Part shown: positions 34,899 to 44,752 of the stretch, piece by piece
How positions within the stretch are numbered: the stretch's first letter is position 1
Layout: each line of letters begins with the position of its first letter
Source: Roseovarius litoreus
Lineage (GTDB): Bacteria > Pseudomonadota > Alphaproteobacteria > Rhodobacterales > Rhodobacteraceae
Length of the DNA: 64,000 nt
Reading direction: 5' to 3'
Assembly: GCF_900142765.1 (NCBI RefSeq)
Contig: NZ_FRCB01000010.1
Coordinates: 1 to 64,000 of the forward strand
Program-made: the position numbers and the translations under genes
Notes under the pieces: generated by a model
Told to the model about the DNA's origin: nothing
Database searches by the model: none
What the model saw: the letters and a program-made list of their open reading frames with translations, nothing else

Positions 34899-36152
34899 AT
34901 GGCTTCGCAATTTTCCAAGAAGATACTGATTTGCGCGCCGAACGCGACGGCGCGGTTTGGCGGCGAGGCGATCTTGCCGCTGAAATATTTCGAACTGCTG
35001 CGAAAGCGGGACGTGGATGTAAGGCTGATCGCACATGCCCGAAACCAGCGTGATCTTGAGGAACGCGTTGGCGACGATGCCGACAGGATCATGTATGTGC
35101 CCGATAGCAAATGGCACCGGATGATTTGGAAAGCCGGAAAGCCATTCCCACATGCGATTCAGGATGCCGTTTTTGGCTCGATGATGGCGTGGATCGACCA
35201 ACGCTATCAGACTAAATTTATCCGTGAGTGTGTCAGGGCGGGACTAGTGGACATCATACATCAACCGATCCCGGTATCGCCTTTGGCGCCATCCTGGATT
35301 TATGGGTTTGCAGTGCCCGTTGTGATTGGCCCGATGAACGGTGGTATGAATTTCCCGAAGGGATACGAAGAGTACGAAAGCCTTTTCGCCCGAAACTTCG
35401 TGTTTGGCGCGCGTCTGGTAGCCTTGGCGTTGAACAGGGTCATTCCCGGAAAGAAACATGCAGCTGCGTTGCTGGTGGCCAATGAAAGAACACGCATGGC
35501 CCTGCCGTTTCCCAATCATCCGAACATTGTCCAACTGGTCGAGAACGGCGTCGATCTTGATCTTTGGCAGCCCTCGGAGAGGGTGATAAGAAAACCTAAT
35601 GAGCCCTTCCGGTTGGTTTTTGTTGGACGCTTGGTTGATCTCAAGGCGCTTGATTTTACTCTGTCAGCCGTTGCCCAAGCGCAGGCGCGCGGTGTCGATG
35701 TCTATCTGGATATTGTTGGCGATGGACCGGAATTGACCCGGTTACGTGGTTTGAGCAAGGAGCTTGGCATTGACGACCTTATCGAGTTTCGTGGCTTTTT
35801 GTCTCAAAGCCAATGCGCGGAGATTCTAAAAGAATCTGATGCACTTATACTGAACTGTGTTCGAGAATGCGGCGGAGCCGTGGTTCTTGAAGCAATGAGT
35901 GCGGGCCTGCCGGTCATTGGTCCAGAATGGGGTGGACCCGCAGATTACATCAATGAAGAGTGCGGTATTCTGGTACACCCGGAACCCAAAGACACTTACG
36001 CGGCACGTATTTGCGATGCGATTTTCGAGTTGGCCACAAATCCGAGCAAATGCAGTGAAATGGGCAAGCAGGGGCGTCGCAGGATTGTCAACGACTTCGA
36101 CTGGGAGAAAAAAATTGATACAATGATGGACGTTTACAGAACCGTCCAATGA
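34899..36152 (+). CDS. Glycosyltransferase, GT4-like (GT-B fold)
   Basis: A 417-residue protein with an N-terminal Rossmann domain (ILICAPNATARFGGEAILPL) and a C-terminal nucleotide-sugar domain (FRLVFVGRLVDLKALDF, DIVGDGPELTRL). The GT4 motif EX7E is present in ECGGAVVLEAMSAGLPVIG. The start at 34899 has GGGGGCGGC upstream; nine extra codons are possible. It adds a sugar to the growing lipid-linked repeat unit at the inner face of the membrane; donor and acceptor cannot be read from the sequence. It is the last gene of the operon with the ExoY-like transferase and the TPR lipoprotein. Confidence 0.85.
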   Translation: MASQFSKKILICAPNATARFGGEAILPLKYFELLRKRDVDVRLIAHARNQRDLEERVGDDADRIMYVPDSKWHRMIWKAGKPFPHAIQDAVFGSMMAWIDQRYQTKFIRECVRAGLVDIIHQPIPVSPLAPSWIYGFAVPVVIGPMNGGMNFPKGYEEYESLFARNFVFGARLVALALNRVIPGKKHAAALLVANERTRMALPFPNHPNIVQLVENGVDLDLWQPSERVIRKPNEPFRLVFVGRLVDLKALDFTLSAVAQAQARGVDVYLDIVGDGPELTRLRGLSKELGIDDLIEFRGFLSQSQCAEILKESDALILNCVRECGGAVVLEAMSAGLPVIGPEWGGPADYINEECGILVHPEPKDTYAARICDAIFELATNPSKCSEMGKQGRRRIVNDFDWEKKIDTMMDVYRTVQ

Positions 36153-36236
36153 TACCTCCCTGTTAGTCTGCTTAGAGTGGCGTCAAAACTTTTGCGTGCA
36201 AAATCATCGTCGTGACCACATGGCGACTACCAAATC

Positions 36237-38042
36237 TCATGCGCTGGAGGCCATGTCGCGGAACGTTTCGTTGCTATTCACAAGCTCCTCGAATGTTCCG
36301 GAAGCTACAGTTTTCCCATGCTCAAGCAGGAAAATCCTGTCACAGTTCCTGACAGTGCTCAGCCTGTGCGCAATCATGATAACCGTCTTTTGATGTCCGA
36401 TGTTATGTATGGCCTCAACCACGGCGCGCTCGGTGAGATTGTCCAAAGCGGATGTGGCCTCGTCAAACACAAGGACATCCGGATCATGATAGAGCGCTCT
36501 TGCAATGCCGATACGCTGCCTTTGTCCGCCTGACAGCCGGACACCGCGCTCACCCACCATCGTATGGTAGCCGTCTTTCAATTCATTGATCACAAAACTA
36601 TGCAGGGCTGCGGTCTTGGCGGCGCGTTCGACCGCAGCCATGTCGATCTTGTCAGGATCGATCCCGAAGGCGATGTTTTCGGCGAGCGTGCTGTCGGTCA
36701 GATAGATAGATTGGGGAACATAGCCAAGGGCGTTGCGCCAGGCTTGCATGTTGTCGCGATTTATGACCGTGCCATCCACGATGATCTCGCCGCGTTCTAG
36801 TGTCAGCAGGCCAAGGATGGCATCCACAAGCGTGGTCTTGCCAGCGCCGGTGCCACCAACTATACCGATTGTCGTCTTGGCCGGGATGATCATGTTGAGA
36901 CCACGAAGCGCGGCTTTGTCGGTATTCGGATACGCGAAAGTCGCATCCCGAATTTGCAGTTTGTCTTGAAGCTGCAGACGTTGGCCCCCAGACGCTCCAA
37001 GGCTGGTCTCGGCAATGCGCTTTTGAGCGTCCCAATAGTCGTTGAAAATGTCATCGAGTAAAGGCGCGCCGTTCCGGATAGATGCAGCGCTGTGATAGAC
37101 GTTTTGAGCGGCTGGCAAGAGCCGCATGACGGCAAACGCGAAGGTGCCGAGGATGGGAATGGCTGCAGTAAGGTCCCCATCGTTTCGAATTTGCAGAAAC
37201 AGGATCGCTCCTAGCATGACGCCAAAAGTAAGCGCTTCCAGTCCGAACCGCGGCAGGTCGCGAAACATCTGAACAACGGCGGTCAGCGCCGCGATCCTTT
37301 GAGCCGGCGCCACGAACCGATCGACGTAGTGTTTCTCCATTCCAAGAAGTTTCACCTCTTTGAACCCACCGGTGGCTTCCTGGGTAAGGCGAAACCGCAA
37401 CGCATTCGCGTCCATGAGGTCTCGACCGTATTTTGAAAGAAGCTGTCGAAGCGTGAGGTAGATCAACGCATATCCTCCCCCAATAATGACCGCTGCCGTT
37501 GTGGCGATTACCGGTTCGATCAAAAGAAGCAAGGTCAACAGTGACACGGCCATCAGGGCATTTGCCAAGAGGCTCAAAGACGGGATCAGAACACTGGTTA
37601 CGAGGCGCCCGACCTCTTGCAGAACGGATTTGCTGATTTCCGAACTGTTGCGTTCAAGAAACCACACATAGGGTTGTTTCAGATACGCTTCCAGCAATCT
37701 GCTGGATAGCGTATAGCCACGCATCGCTGAGTACCTGACGATCGCGTAACTCCCGAGCGCCTTGATGGCGAGGCTGGTCAAGATGGCAAAGAAAACCGCT
37801 ATAGTCAGGAAAAACTGGAAATTCCCGTCAGATGTAAATCCGAATGTTTGATAGAGCCACTGAAGCGGAGCCTGCTTGTGGATCATGTTTGGATCGGCAA
37901 GTACGTTCAGGAGAACCAACACTGTTGAAACGCCGATGACCTCTGCGGCGCTCATGACAATCATGACGACCAAAAGCACGTAGAAGCGGCGCCGTTCCCT
38001 TTCGCTGAGAAGCGAAAACATTTTCTTGAAAACATCCAGCAT
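36237..38042 (-). CDS. ABC exporter, fused membrane/ATPase (PglK/MsbA-like), candidate lipid-linked oligosaccharide flippase
   Basis: A 601-residue half-transporter. Six hydrophobic segments lie in the first ~330 residues, then an ATPase domain with Walker A GGTGAGKTT, signature RLSGGQRQR and Walker B VLVFDEATSALD. MsbA and PglK flip lipid-linked sugars; proteins with this layout in glycan clusters often replace Wzx. No Wzx-like protein was seen in the window, so this is the best flippase candidate. It is transcribed leftward, alone, between a glycosyltransferase and a secreted protein of unknown function. A lipid or peptide exporter is the alternative. Confidence 0.82.
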   Translation of the reverse strand: MLDVFKKMFSLLSERERRRFYVLLVVMIVMSAAEVIGVSTVLVLLNVLADPNMIHKQAPLQWLYQTFGFTSDGNFQFFLTIAVFFAILTSLAIKALGSYAIVRYSAMRGYTLSSRLLEAYLKQPYVWFLERNSSEISKSVLQEVGRLVTSVLIPSLSLLANALMAVSLLTLLLLIEPVIATTAAVIIGGGYALIYLTLRQLLSKYGRDLMDANALRFRLTQEATGGFKEVKLLGMEKHYVDRFVAPAQRIAALTAVVQMFRDLPRFGLEALTFGVMLGAILFLQIRNDGDLTAAIPILGTFAFAVMRLLPAAQNVYHSAASIRNGAPLLDDIFNDYWDAQKRIAETSLGASGGQRLQLQDKLQIRDATFAYPNTDKAALRGLNMIIPAKTTIGIVGGTGAGKTTLVDAILGLLTLERGEIIVDGTVINRDNMQAWRNALGYVPQSIYLTDSTLAENIAFGIDPDKIDMAAVERAAKTAALHSFVINELKDGYHTMVGERGVRLSGGQRQRIGIARALYHDPDVLVFDEATSALDNLTERAVVEAIHNIGHQKTVIMIAHRLSTVRNCDRIFLLEHGKTVASGTFEELVNSNETFRDMASSA

Positions 38043-38301
38043 GAATTTGGCCTGATTTTATACTTGGCAGGACCATGCCTTTGTGGCGCGACAAGGACAA
38101 GGCGCCATTGTGACAACAAGTTGAAATCCGATGTCAGCGGCGTCTTATTGGCCGCTTGATTTCATAAGCGGCCTTCACGCCTGCGCAGTTCCACAATATA
38201 AGATATTAAAGACCAAATTCCTCATAGCGTATAGATCGATTTTAATCTGAATTGCTCAAGACCTAACGTCTCAACGTTCATAAGGCTACCATTCTGAACC
38301 C

Positions 38302-39876
38302 ATGACACGTTTCAAAAGCCTTTTTGCGATCATTTGCAGTTCCGTGATCTTCTTTGCTGGACATCGTGCGCAGGCGGATCAGGTTGAACTGCGGCAAGAT
38401 CAGCTTCAAAGTATCGGGCTGCTGGGATGGATCGCGCCTCAGCTTGAGATACCCCAAGCCGAAGCCAATCTCCCTATTGTCGATCCCAAGGACTCAAGCC
38501 CGGCTGCCTCGCTCTTGCGACGCTACGAGGCACGTGGAATTGCGGGCGGCTTGACGGGCGTGGTCTATGACAATCGAGACCGCGATCATTCCAAGCTACC
38601 GCAGGCGGCCTTCCCGCAACTCACGCATCTGAGCTATGGGCCTGCGCTTCGCGAACAGGGTTTGGACTACGGCCTGGCTGGCCGGATCATCCTGCCCACC
38701 ACGGTCATCGGAAACTCGTCAACAGCCTTGACGCAGCGACCATCGGAACGCAGCCAGGCGCGCTTTGCGATGACGACGCCCGGGGGGGCGGAGCGGGCTT
38801 TTCTGACCTACGCCAATAACCACCTTTATGTTTACCCTGAGCATCGTGATCATGATGATGCGGATCTGTTTCCGGCAAATTGGCCTTATACGCTGATTAG
38901 CCAAGGGTCGTCACATTCAGATATGCCCTTCGTGAAGGCATTGGTGATGACCGTGGCCGCGTTCTCCAGGGAGACGCGCGACTTTCTCGAAGCAGAAAGG
39001 CTCGTCGGCCCGACTTTGCAGATGATTTTCCGCCGCAATCAGAAAGGGCTCTATACGCCCGAGCAATACTTGTCTCCGGCGGCGCATCCAACCGTGTATG
39101 AGGCAAACCGTCTTGCGCCGGAACGCATGGTGGCGATGGCGGCGGCACTGAAACCTGATGAAATTCCCCCGATGGTTCACATCGACATCGAAGCCGAGGA
39201 TTTCAGCGATGCGGCGGGGCTTGCCGGTATGTCCGAGCGGCTGTTTCAGACTTCATCGGCCATCGCCCGTGTCTGGCGGTCCGACGCCTACAGCCGGACC
39301 ATGACCGTTTCCGCCGAGAAAACCGAAGATCCCAATGGACATGCACTCAACTTCAAATGGGTGCTCTTGCGCGGTGATCCTGACAAGGTCCGTATCTCCC
39401 CTTTGACCGCCTCGGGCTCGAAGGCAACGATCAGCATCGATTGGCACGATAGCCGACGTATCGCTCCCGGTGAAATGCGCACCACTGACCGTGTGGATAT
39501 CGGCATATTTGCATGGAACGGTTTGCACTACAGTGCTCCGGGCTTTGTATCGGTCAGCTTCCCGCTGCATCAAATCCGCCAATATCAACCGATTGGGGAC
39601 CCAAAGACGATGCGCTTGGTATCGGTGGATTATTCAAATCGCGAAAACCTGAAATATGTTGATCCGCTGTTGCACTGGACCGCGAATTGGAAAGACGAAT
39701 TCACGTATGGGTCCAATGGCGCGATAACGCGATGGCAGCGACTTTTTCCAGATGAGACCATCGTCATTCAAGGAGAGGGGGCCAGATCCGGTGTTCCCGC
39801 TCCGCTACACCAGCTTGAACTCGAGGATGGGCGCCCAATTCTTGTCATGCGCAATGCGCTCGAGCCGGAGAATTGA
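38302..39876 (+). CDS. Secreted protein of unknown function in the EPS locus
   Basis: A 524-residue protein with a Sec signal peptide (about residues 1-25, IICSSVIFFAGHRAQAD). No domain is recognised. Visible features are YDNRDRDHSKLPQ, a run HRDHDD, SHSDMPFVKALVMTV and a C-terminal beta-rich half (about 310-520) resembling an immunoglobulin-like fold by pattern. It lies between the ABC flippase candidate and the Wzy-like gene. The signal peptide plus position suggest a periplasmic or surface role in polymer modification or turnover; this is inference only. Confidence 0.7.
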   Translation: MTRFKSLFAIICSSVIFFAGHRAQADQVELRQDQLQSIGLLGWIAPQLEIPQAEANLPIVDPKDSSPAASLLRRYEARGIAGGLTGVVYDNRDRDHSKLPQAAFPQLTHLSYGPALREQGLDYGLAGRIILPTTVIGNSSTALTQRPSERSQARFAMTTPGGAERAFLTYANNHLYVYPEHRDHDDADLFPANWPYTLISQGSSHSDMPFVKALVMTVAAFSRETRDFLEAERLVGPTLQMIFRRNQKGLYTPEQYLSPAAHPTVYEANRLAPERMVAMAAALKPDEIPPMVHIDIEAEDFSDAAGLAGMSERLFQTSSAIARVWRSDAYSRTMTVSAEKTEDPNGHALNFKWVLLRGDPDKVRISPLTASGSKATISIDWHDSRRIAPGEMRTTDRVDIGIFAWNGLHYSAPGFVSVSFPLHQIRQYQPIGDPKTMRLVSVDYSNRENLKYVDPLLHWTANWKDEFTYGSNGAITRWQRLFPDETIVIQGEGARSGVPAPLHQLELEDGRPILVMRNALEPEN

Positions 39877-39915
39877 CGCGCGTTTGCCTGATTCCATATC
39901 GCGGCTCAGGAGCGG

Positions 39916-41445
39916 TTAGCTTGTACGTGGCCGCCTTTTATGAGGCGGATATGGTGCCTTCGGTTCCGCTGTAGCAGAGATCACGGGGTGTCCGAATGGT
40001 TCAGCGCGCTTTGATGGTCTCTTGGCTTCGCAGGTCACAGTCTTTTGAGCTGTCTGATATCGCCCCATCATAGCGCCGGCTACAAGCCAAAGGACGGGGC
40101 TTATGGTTCCGTTCGGTATGAGGTCGATAATCCCGATGCTTAGAGTCATCGCAAGGCCGGATGTTGCATATGACAGCTCAAGCCGGCGCCGCATGAAGCC
40201 CAGGATAACCAGAGGCAGGCATAACATTCCAAACCTTGCCAGATAACCTAGCCAACCATAGGTGCCTTTTACGATGATCCAGTAGCCATCGGTCGTACTG
40301 ATGTCTCTGCCACTCTCGTTGTAGACACGCCCGCGCCCCCAGCCCCCCCAGCCAAAAAGTGGCTTCTGGCTGGCTTTCTCAAGCAAGATATCCTCGTTCT
40401 TGAAGCGGAAATCCAGAGACTGTGCGCGTGCGGGATCAATGCTTTCGGCGAGGTTGTAGATCGAATTCACAGGAACCCAGCCTGCGCTTCTGGCGAAGGG
40501 AAACAACAGAACAAAAACCGCCAAACATGCCGTGAGCAGCAATTGGGTTTTCCGGCCAAGCAACAGCAATGTCGGAACAATTAGCAACGTCAGTGCAAAG
40601 GCCCCAAGTGATTTGACCAGGAAAAGAACGGCAAACAGCCAAAGACCGATGAAAAACCATATTTTGCGATGATCTTTCTCGGTGGCTTTGAACAGGGCGA
40701 AAGCGGCAATCACCGACATCGCCATAAAGATCGCAAGCCACAAACCGTGGTTCATGAAGACAAGCGGTCTGAACCCATCGCCACGCATATGTTGGCCGAA
40801 AGAGTGTGGGAAAAAACCGTAGAAGATTCTGTTGAGCTGTGGACTCATTCTGACTTCGTACAACACAAGAAATGAGTACCCTATCGCTGCCAAGACAATG
40901 ACCCTCAGCACAGTCTTGTGCGCTTCATCCGAGGCCAGAAATCGTCTGGCAAGAAAGAAGGGGATCAAGGAAAACAGGATCTCCGAATTCATCGACAGCG
41001 CATCATAAAGCGACAGCCCGCTTATGAAGCGCGCGCCCTGAATGATCGGCTCCGCATTTGTGAGGGCCGTGAAAAACGGTGGCACAAAAAGCAGGATCAC
41101 CAAGCCCCGGAACAGCCATTGCCCCCGGACAGGCTCGAAAGAGATCGGCGGAGCAACGGTAATCTTGCGCGCGACACCGCCTGACCCGGCCCGTTGAGAG
41201 ACTGCATGTGCGGTTTTAGCCTGCCGTGTCACCAGATAACACATAAAGGCCGCCGTTAGTGCGGGCACCAAGTTCTTGTCGACTGCGGGTAACGCAGGAA
41301 GGTCGAACCCGGTCCACAGCGGCAGCAACAGATATCCCGCCACGATCGACCAGACCAGTGCCTCACGCAAAGGCAAGCGCTGGAACAGGATGTAGACCAC
41401 GATGGGCCATGAATAAAGGACTATGTCTGCAAAGGAATTTGACAT
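39916..41445 (-). CDS. O-antigen polymerase/ligase-like membrane protein (Wzy type)
   Basis: A 509-residue polytopic protein with about eleven hydrophobic segments and a large periplasmic loop (about residues 325-385: LFGWGGWGRGRVYNESGRD). That loop has the small-residue-rich pattern seen in the Wzy_C family. Such proteins polymerise or ligate lipid-linked repeat units at the periplasmic face. It is the only polymerase candidate in the window. The ATG at 41445 has only a weak ribosome site. It converges with the upstream secreted-protein gene (39 bases between stops). Confidence 0.75.
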   Translation of the reverse strand: MSNSFADIVLYSWPIVVYILFQRLPLREALVWSIVAGYLLLPLWTGFDLPALPAVDKNLVPALTAAFMCYLVTRQAKTAHAVSQRAGSGGVARKITVAPPISFEPVRGQWLFRGLVILLFVPPFFTALTNAEPIIQGARFISGLSLYDALSMNSEILFSLIPFFLARRFLASDEAHKTVLRVIVLAAIGYSFLVLYEVRMSPQLNRIFYGFFPHSFGQHMRGDGFRPLVFMNHGLWLAIFMAMSVIAAFALFKATEKDHRKIWFFIGLWLFAVLFLVKSLGAFALTLLIVPTLLLLGRKTQLLLTACLAVFVLLFPFARSAGWVPVNSIYNLAESIDPARAQSLDFRFKNEDILLEKASQKPLFGWGGWGRGRVYNESGRDISTTDGYWIIVKGTYGWLGYLARFGMLCLPLVILGFMRRRLELSYATSGLAMTLSIGIIDLIPNGTISPVLWLVAGAMMGRYQTAQKTVTCEAKRPSKRAEPFGHPVISATAEPKAPYPPHKRRPRTS

Positions 41446-41614
41446 GCTTCGTACTTAAATCGTCCGATTGGCTTACGGCATGTAAAACCACATACCTTGG
41501 CAGAAATATGGATCAAAATAGCACCCCGGCGCAGTCTTCGAAAGTTCGAATGCCCGAACGAAGCGTTTCCTGTCCGCATCACAGCCTTTATAATGGCCTG
41601 AAAATGGACGTAAC

Positions 41615-41730
41615 TAAAGCGCTCCGCCTTTAACCTGAGGCATCAGCTATAGTCGGACCGCGTGCAACGATTGAACAAGGCACTGCATTTCGCGAAAATC
41701 TGTGATTAAGTTTTTTCGTGAAACGCTTTA
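41615..41730. repeat. Dispersed intergenic repeat, copy 2 (116 bp)
   Basis: It begins TAAAGCGCTCCGCC and ends CGTGAAACGCTTTA. It lies in the 359-bp gap before a glycosyltransferase gene; the rest of that gap has no gene. It has the full-length form, like copy 3 but in opposite orientation. It is slightly more diverged from copy 3 than expected for a very recent move. Confidence 0.85.
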
Positions 41731-41804
41731 TTCCAAGAATTGAAAATACTGATGTGAATTTTACGGCCTGGACGCGCTGATACCATGCCGGAACGGAGCA
41801 ATTT

Positions 41805-42788
41805 GTGACCTCGCCTGACAAATCGACCACCCCTAGTGTCCAGATAAACGTGTCGATCATCAACTACCGCACGGCGGAGCTGACGCTGCAATGCGTGCGC
41901 TCGGTTCTCGAGGATGGCTCGCAGGCTCAATACATGATCACGATCGTCGACAACGCCTCGGGCGACGGCTCGGTGGACAAACTGCGCGGCTTCATCGCCT
42001 CGCTGCCCGAGCCTGCCCGCGTTCAACTGGTCGCCTCAGAAACCAATTCCGGGTTTTCCGGCGGGCATAATCAGGGGATCGCGGCCTGCGAGGCGGCCTA
42101 TCATCTTGTCCTGAACTCCGATGCGGTCCTCAAGCCCGGGTTCCTCGATGCGATCCTCGCCACGGCCGAGGCGCATCCCGAATGCGGGCTTTTCGCACCG
42201 CGGATCGAGTATGACGACGGCACCCGCCAGATCAGCTGTTTCCGTTTTCCCTCGCCCAAAAGCGAGCTGATCCGCGGGGCCGCGACCGGGCCGGTCACCC
42301 GGCTGTTTCGGTCCCGCGACGTGCCGCTGGACAATCCCCCGAACCCCTCACAGGTCGAGTGGGCCAGTTTCGCCTGCATCCTTCTGCGCGATGAGATGAT
42401 CCGACAGATCGGCCCGATGGACGAAGGCTATTTTCTCTATTTCGAGGATGTCGAATATTCGTGGCGCGCGCGTCAGGCGGGTTGGCGCATCTGCCTGGCG
42501 CCCGAGGCTTGCGCGGTGCATTTCCGTGGCGGAAGCGGGCCGGTCAAGGCGTCGCAAGCCGCCCGCAAGCGCCTGCCGGCCTATTACTATGCCTCCCGAA
42601 CCCGCGTGCTTTACCAGATGCATGGCCGTGCGGGCCTGCTGATGGCCAATCTCATGTGGCATCTGGGCCGTGGCATCGCGCAACTGCGGCGTTTGGTCGG
42701 CAAGCCCGTCCCACCCGCCACCGCACAAGAGTTCCGCGATATCTGGATCAACGTCCTGACGCCGTTGGGGGATCGCCGTGACAGCTAG
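41805..42788 (+). CDS. Glycosyltransferase family 2 (rhamnosyltransferase-like)
   Basis: A 327-residue GT-A enzyme. The N-terminal nucleotide-binding part is INVSIINYRTAELTLQCVRS, the acidic motif NSDAVLKPG lies near residue 110 and the acceptor-region motif FLYFEDVEYSWRARQAGW near 215. These are features of WbbL-type rhamnosyltransferases; the actual sugar is not known. It starts with GTG after GGAG. The next gene, a sulfotransferase, overlaps its end by 11 bases, so these two and the following GT2 form a tight unit. Confidence 0.85.
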   Translation: MTSPDKSTTPSVQINVSIINYRTAELTLQCVRSVLEDGSQAQYMITIVDNASGDGSVDKLRGFIASLPEPARVQLVASETNSGFSGGHNQGIAACEAAYHLVLNSDAVLKPGFLDAILATAEAHPECGLFAPRIEYDDGTRQISCFRFPSPKSELIRGAATGPVTRLFRSRDVPLDNPPNPSQVEWASFACILLRDEMIRQIGPMDEGYFLYFEDVEYSWRARQAGWRICLAPEACAVHFRGGSGPVKASQAARKRLPAYYYASRTRVLYQMHGRAGLLMANLMWHLGRGIAQLRRLVGKPVPPATAQEFRDIWINVLTPLGDRRDS

Positions 42789-43641
42789 ATCGCAGGACAC
42801 TCTGCCCGATTTCATCATCCTTGGCGCGATGAAATGCGGCACCAGCACCATGGCGGCGCAATTGGGCGCGCAGGCGGGCCTGTTCATGACCGACCCGAAA
42901 GAGCCGAATTTCTTTTCCGACGATCCCGTCTTCGCCAAGGGGATGGGCTGGTATCAAAGCCTTTTTGCCGATGCCGCCCCGGGAGACCTGAAGGGCGAGG
43001 CCAGCACGCATTACACCAAACTGCCCACCTATCCCGAAACCCTTTCCCGCATGTCGCAGGTGCTTGAGGCGCCTAAGCTGATCTACATGATCCGCGATCC
43101 GCTGGCCCGCGCGGTCAGCCACTATATCCATGAATGGACCATGGGCGTCATCACCGATCCCTTGGATGCCGCGTTGGACAGCCACCCGGAACTGATCTCC
43201 TATGGCTGCTATGCCCGCCAGATCGCCCCTTATGCGGACCATTTCGGCGCGGACAATATCCTGATCCTCTCGCTCGAGGATATGCACCGCGCGCCACAGC
43301 ACAGCTTGCAGCGCGTCTGCGACTTCATCGGCTACACCGCCCCGCCCGTCTGGATCGAGGAAAAGGCCCGCACCAACGCCTCATCCGAGCGTATCCGCCG
43401 CTTCCCGCTGCATGGGCTTCTGATCGACAACGTGATCGCCCAAGCCCTGCGCCGGGCGCTGATCCCGCAAGCTCTGCGGGACCGGATCAGGAAAAGCCGC
43501 CAGATGACCGAAAGGCCAAGCCTGTCGCCTGAAAACGTCGCACGGCTGCAACAGGTCTTCACCAAGGACTATGCAGAGCTGCGCAGGCTTTTCCCCGACC
43601 GCCCCGATCTCGATATCTGCTACCCGTTCGTGGCCTCATGA
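42778..43641 (+). CDS. Sulfotransferase (PAPS-dependent)
   Basis: A 287-residue protein with the 5'-phosphosulfate-binding loop GAMKCGTST (about residues 16-24) and the 3'-phosphate-binding segment YMIRDPLARAVSHYIHEW (about 103-120), the two hallmarks of the sulfotransferase fold. It should transfer sulfate from PAPS to a sugar hydroxyl. It starts with GTG, overlapping the upstream GT2 gene by 11 bases and overlapping the downstream GT2 by four (ATGA). The position implies sulfation of the locus polysaccharide. Confidence 0.87.
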   Translation: MTARSQDTLPDFIILGAMKCGTSTMAAQLGAQAGLFMTDPKEPNFFSDDPVFAKGMGWYQSLFADAAPGDLKGEASTHYTKLPTYPETLSRMSQVLEAPKLIYMIRDPLARAVSHYIHEWTMGVITDPLDAALDSHPELISYGCYARQIAPYADHFGADNILILSLEDMHRAPQHSLQRVCDFIGYTAPPVWIEEKARTNASSERIRRFPLHGLLIDNVIAQALRRALIPQALRDRIRKSRQMTERPSLSPENVARLQQVFTKDYAELRRLFPDRPDLDICYPFVAS

Positions 43642-44621
43642 TCGCCGGGCTGACCATAGGGCTGGTTATCATCGGCCGGAACGAAGGCGCGCGGCTGATC
43701 CGTGCTCTGGCGTCGGTGCCTGACGGGGTGGACCGCATCGTCTATGTCGACTCCGGGTCGACCGATGGCAGCGTCGACGCGGCCCGTGCGGCGGGTGCCG
43801 AGGTGGTGACGCTCGACATGACACAGCCCTTCACCGCGGCTCGCGCCCGCAACGCAGGCGTCGATCGGTTGCGACAGTCGGGCTTGCCCGATGCGATCCA
43901 GTTCATGGATGGTGATTGCGAATTGCGCGACGGCTGGATTGCCCATGCCGCAGCCTTCCTTGTGGAAAATCCCACGGCCGCCGTTGCTTGCGGCCGCAGG
44001 CGCGAAAGGTTCCCCGAAGCATCCCTCTACAACCGCCTGTGTGACGCCGAGTGGAACACGCCGGTGGGTCGCGCCAAGGCCTGCGGCGGGGACGCTCTGA
44101 TGCGCATGCAGGCGTTCGAGGCCGTGGGCGGCTTCAACCCAGGCCTCATCGCCGGCGAAGAGCCAGAGCTTTGCGTCCGCCTTCGTGCCGCCGGATGGGA
44201 GGTCTGGCGGCTGGATCACGAAATGACATGGCACGACGCCGCGATGATGCGATTCTCGCAATGGTGGACCCGCACCCGCCGTGGCGGCTATGCCTTTGCC
44301 TTGGGCGCCTCGCTCCATGGCGCCCCTCCCGAACACCACTGGGTCAGGGAAACCCGCCGCGCTCTGATCTGGGGGGCAGTGCTGCCCTTGGTGCTGTTCC
44401 TGGCGGCTGTGCTGATAAGCCCCTGGGCGCTACTGGGGTTGGTCCTTTACCCGCTGCAAATCGTACGGATCGGCCTCAAATCCGGCCCGCCCCTTGATTG
44501 GCCACAGGCGTTTTTCATGGTGTTGGGGAAGTTTGCCGAGGCGTTGGGGGTGTTGCAGTTTCACATTGGTGTAATGTTAGGCCAAACCCCGAACATCATT
44601 GAATATAAACATGATGGGTGA
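43638..44621 (+). CDS. Glycosyltransferase family 2 with C-terminal membrane segments
   Basis: A 327-residue protein. A GT-A domain covers residues 1-220 (IGLVIIGRNEGARLIRAL, DSGSTDGSVD, FMDGDCELRDGW with the DXD-like DGD, AGEEPELCVRLRAAGWEVW), followed by two to three hydrophobic segments (about 245-285). Its ATG overlaps the sulfotransferase stop. This form adds sugars at the cytoplasmic membrane face. GC content is high up to its end; the following region drops sharply in GC. Confidence 0.85.
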   Translation: MIAGLTIGLVIIGRNEGARLIRALASVPDGVDRIVYVDSGSTDGSVDAARAAGAEVVTLDMTQPFTAARARNAGVDRLRQSGLPDAIQFMDGDCELRDGWIAHAAAFLVENPTAAVACGRRRERFPEASLYNRLCDAEWNTPVGRAKACGGDALMRMQAFEAVGGFNPGLIAGEEPELCVRLRAAGWEVWRLDHEMTWHDAAMMRFSQWWTRTRRGGYAFALGASLHGAPPEHHWVRETRRALIWGAVLPLVLFLAAVLISPWALLGLVLYPLQIVRIGLKSGPPLDWPQAFFMVLGKFAEALGVLQFHIGVMLGQTPNIIEYKHDG

Positions 44622-44752
44622 CGAAGTGTGCTCTTGATTACAATGTTGCACTTATGAAAAGATTCTCAAGTCTCACTACTGCGCCTAAGTCCGATGTTTA
44701 AAGAAGATTCTCGATTTTAGATTCGCATTGAACGTTTTTAGGAAGCTATTTA

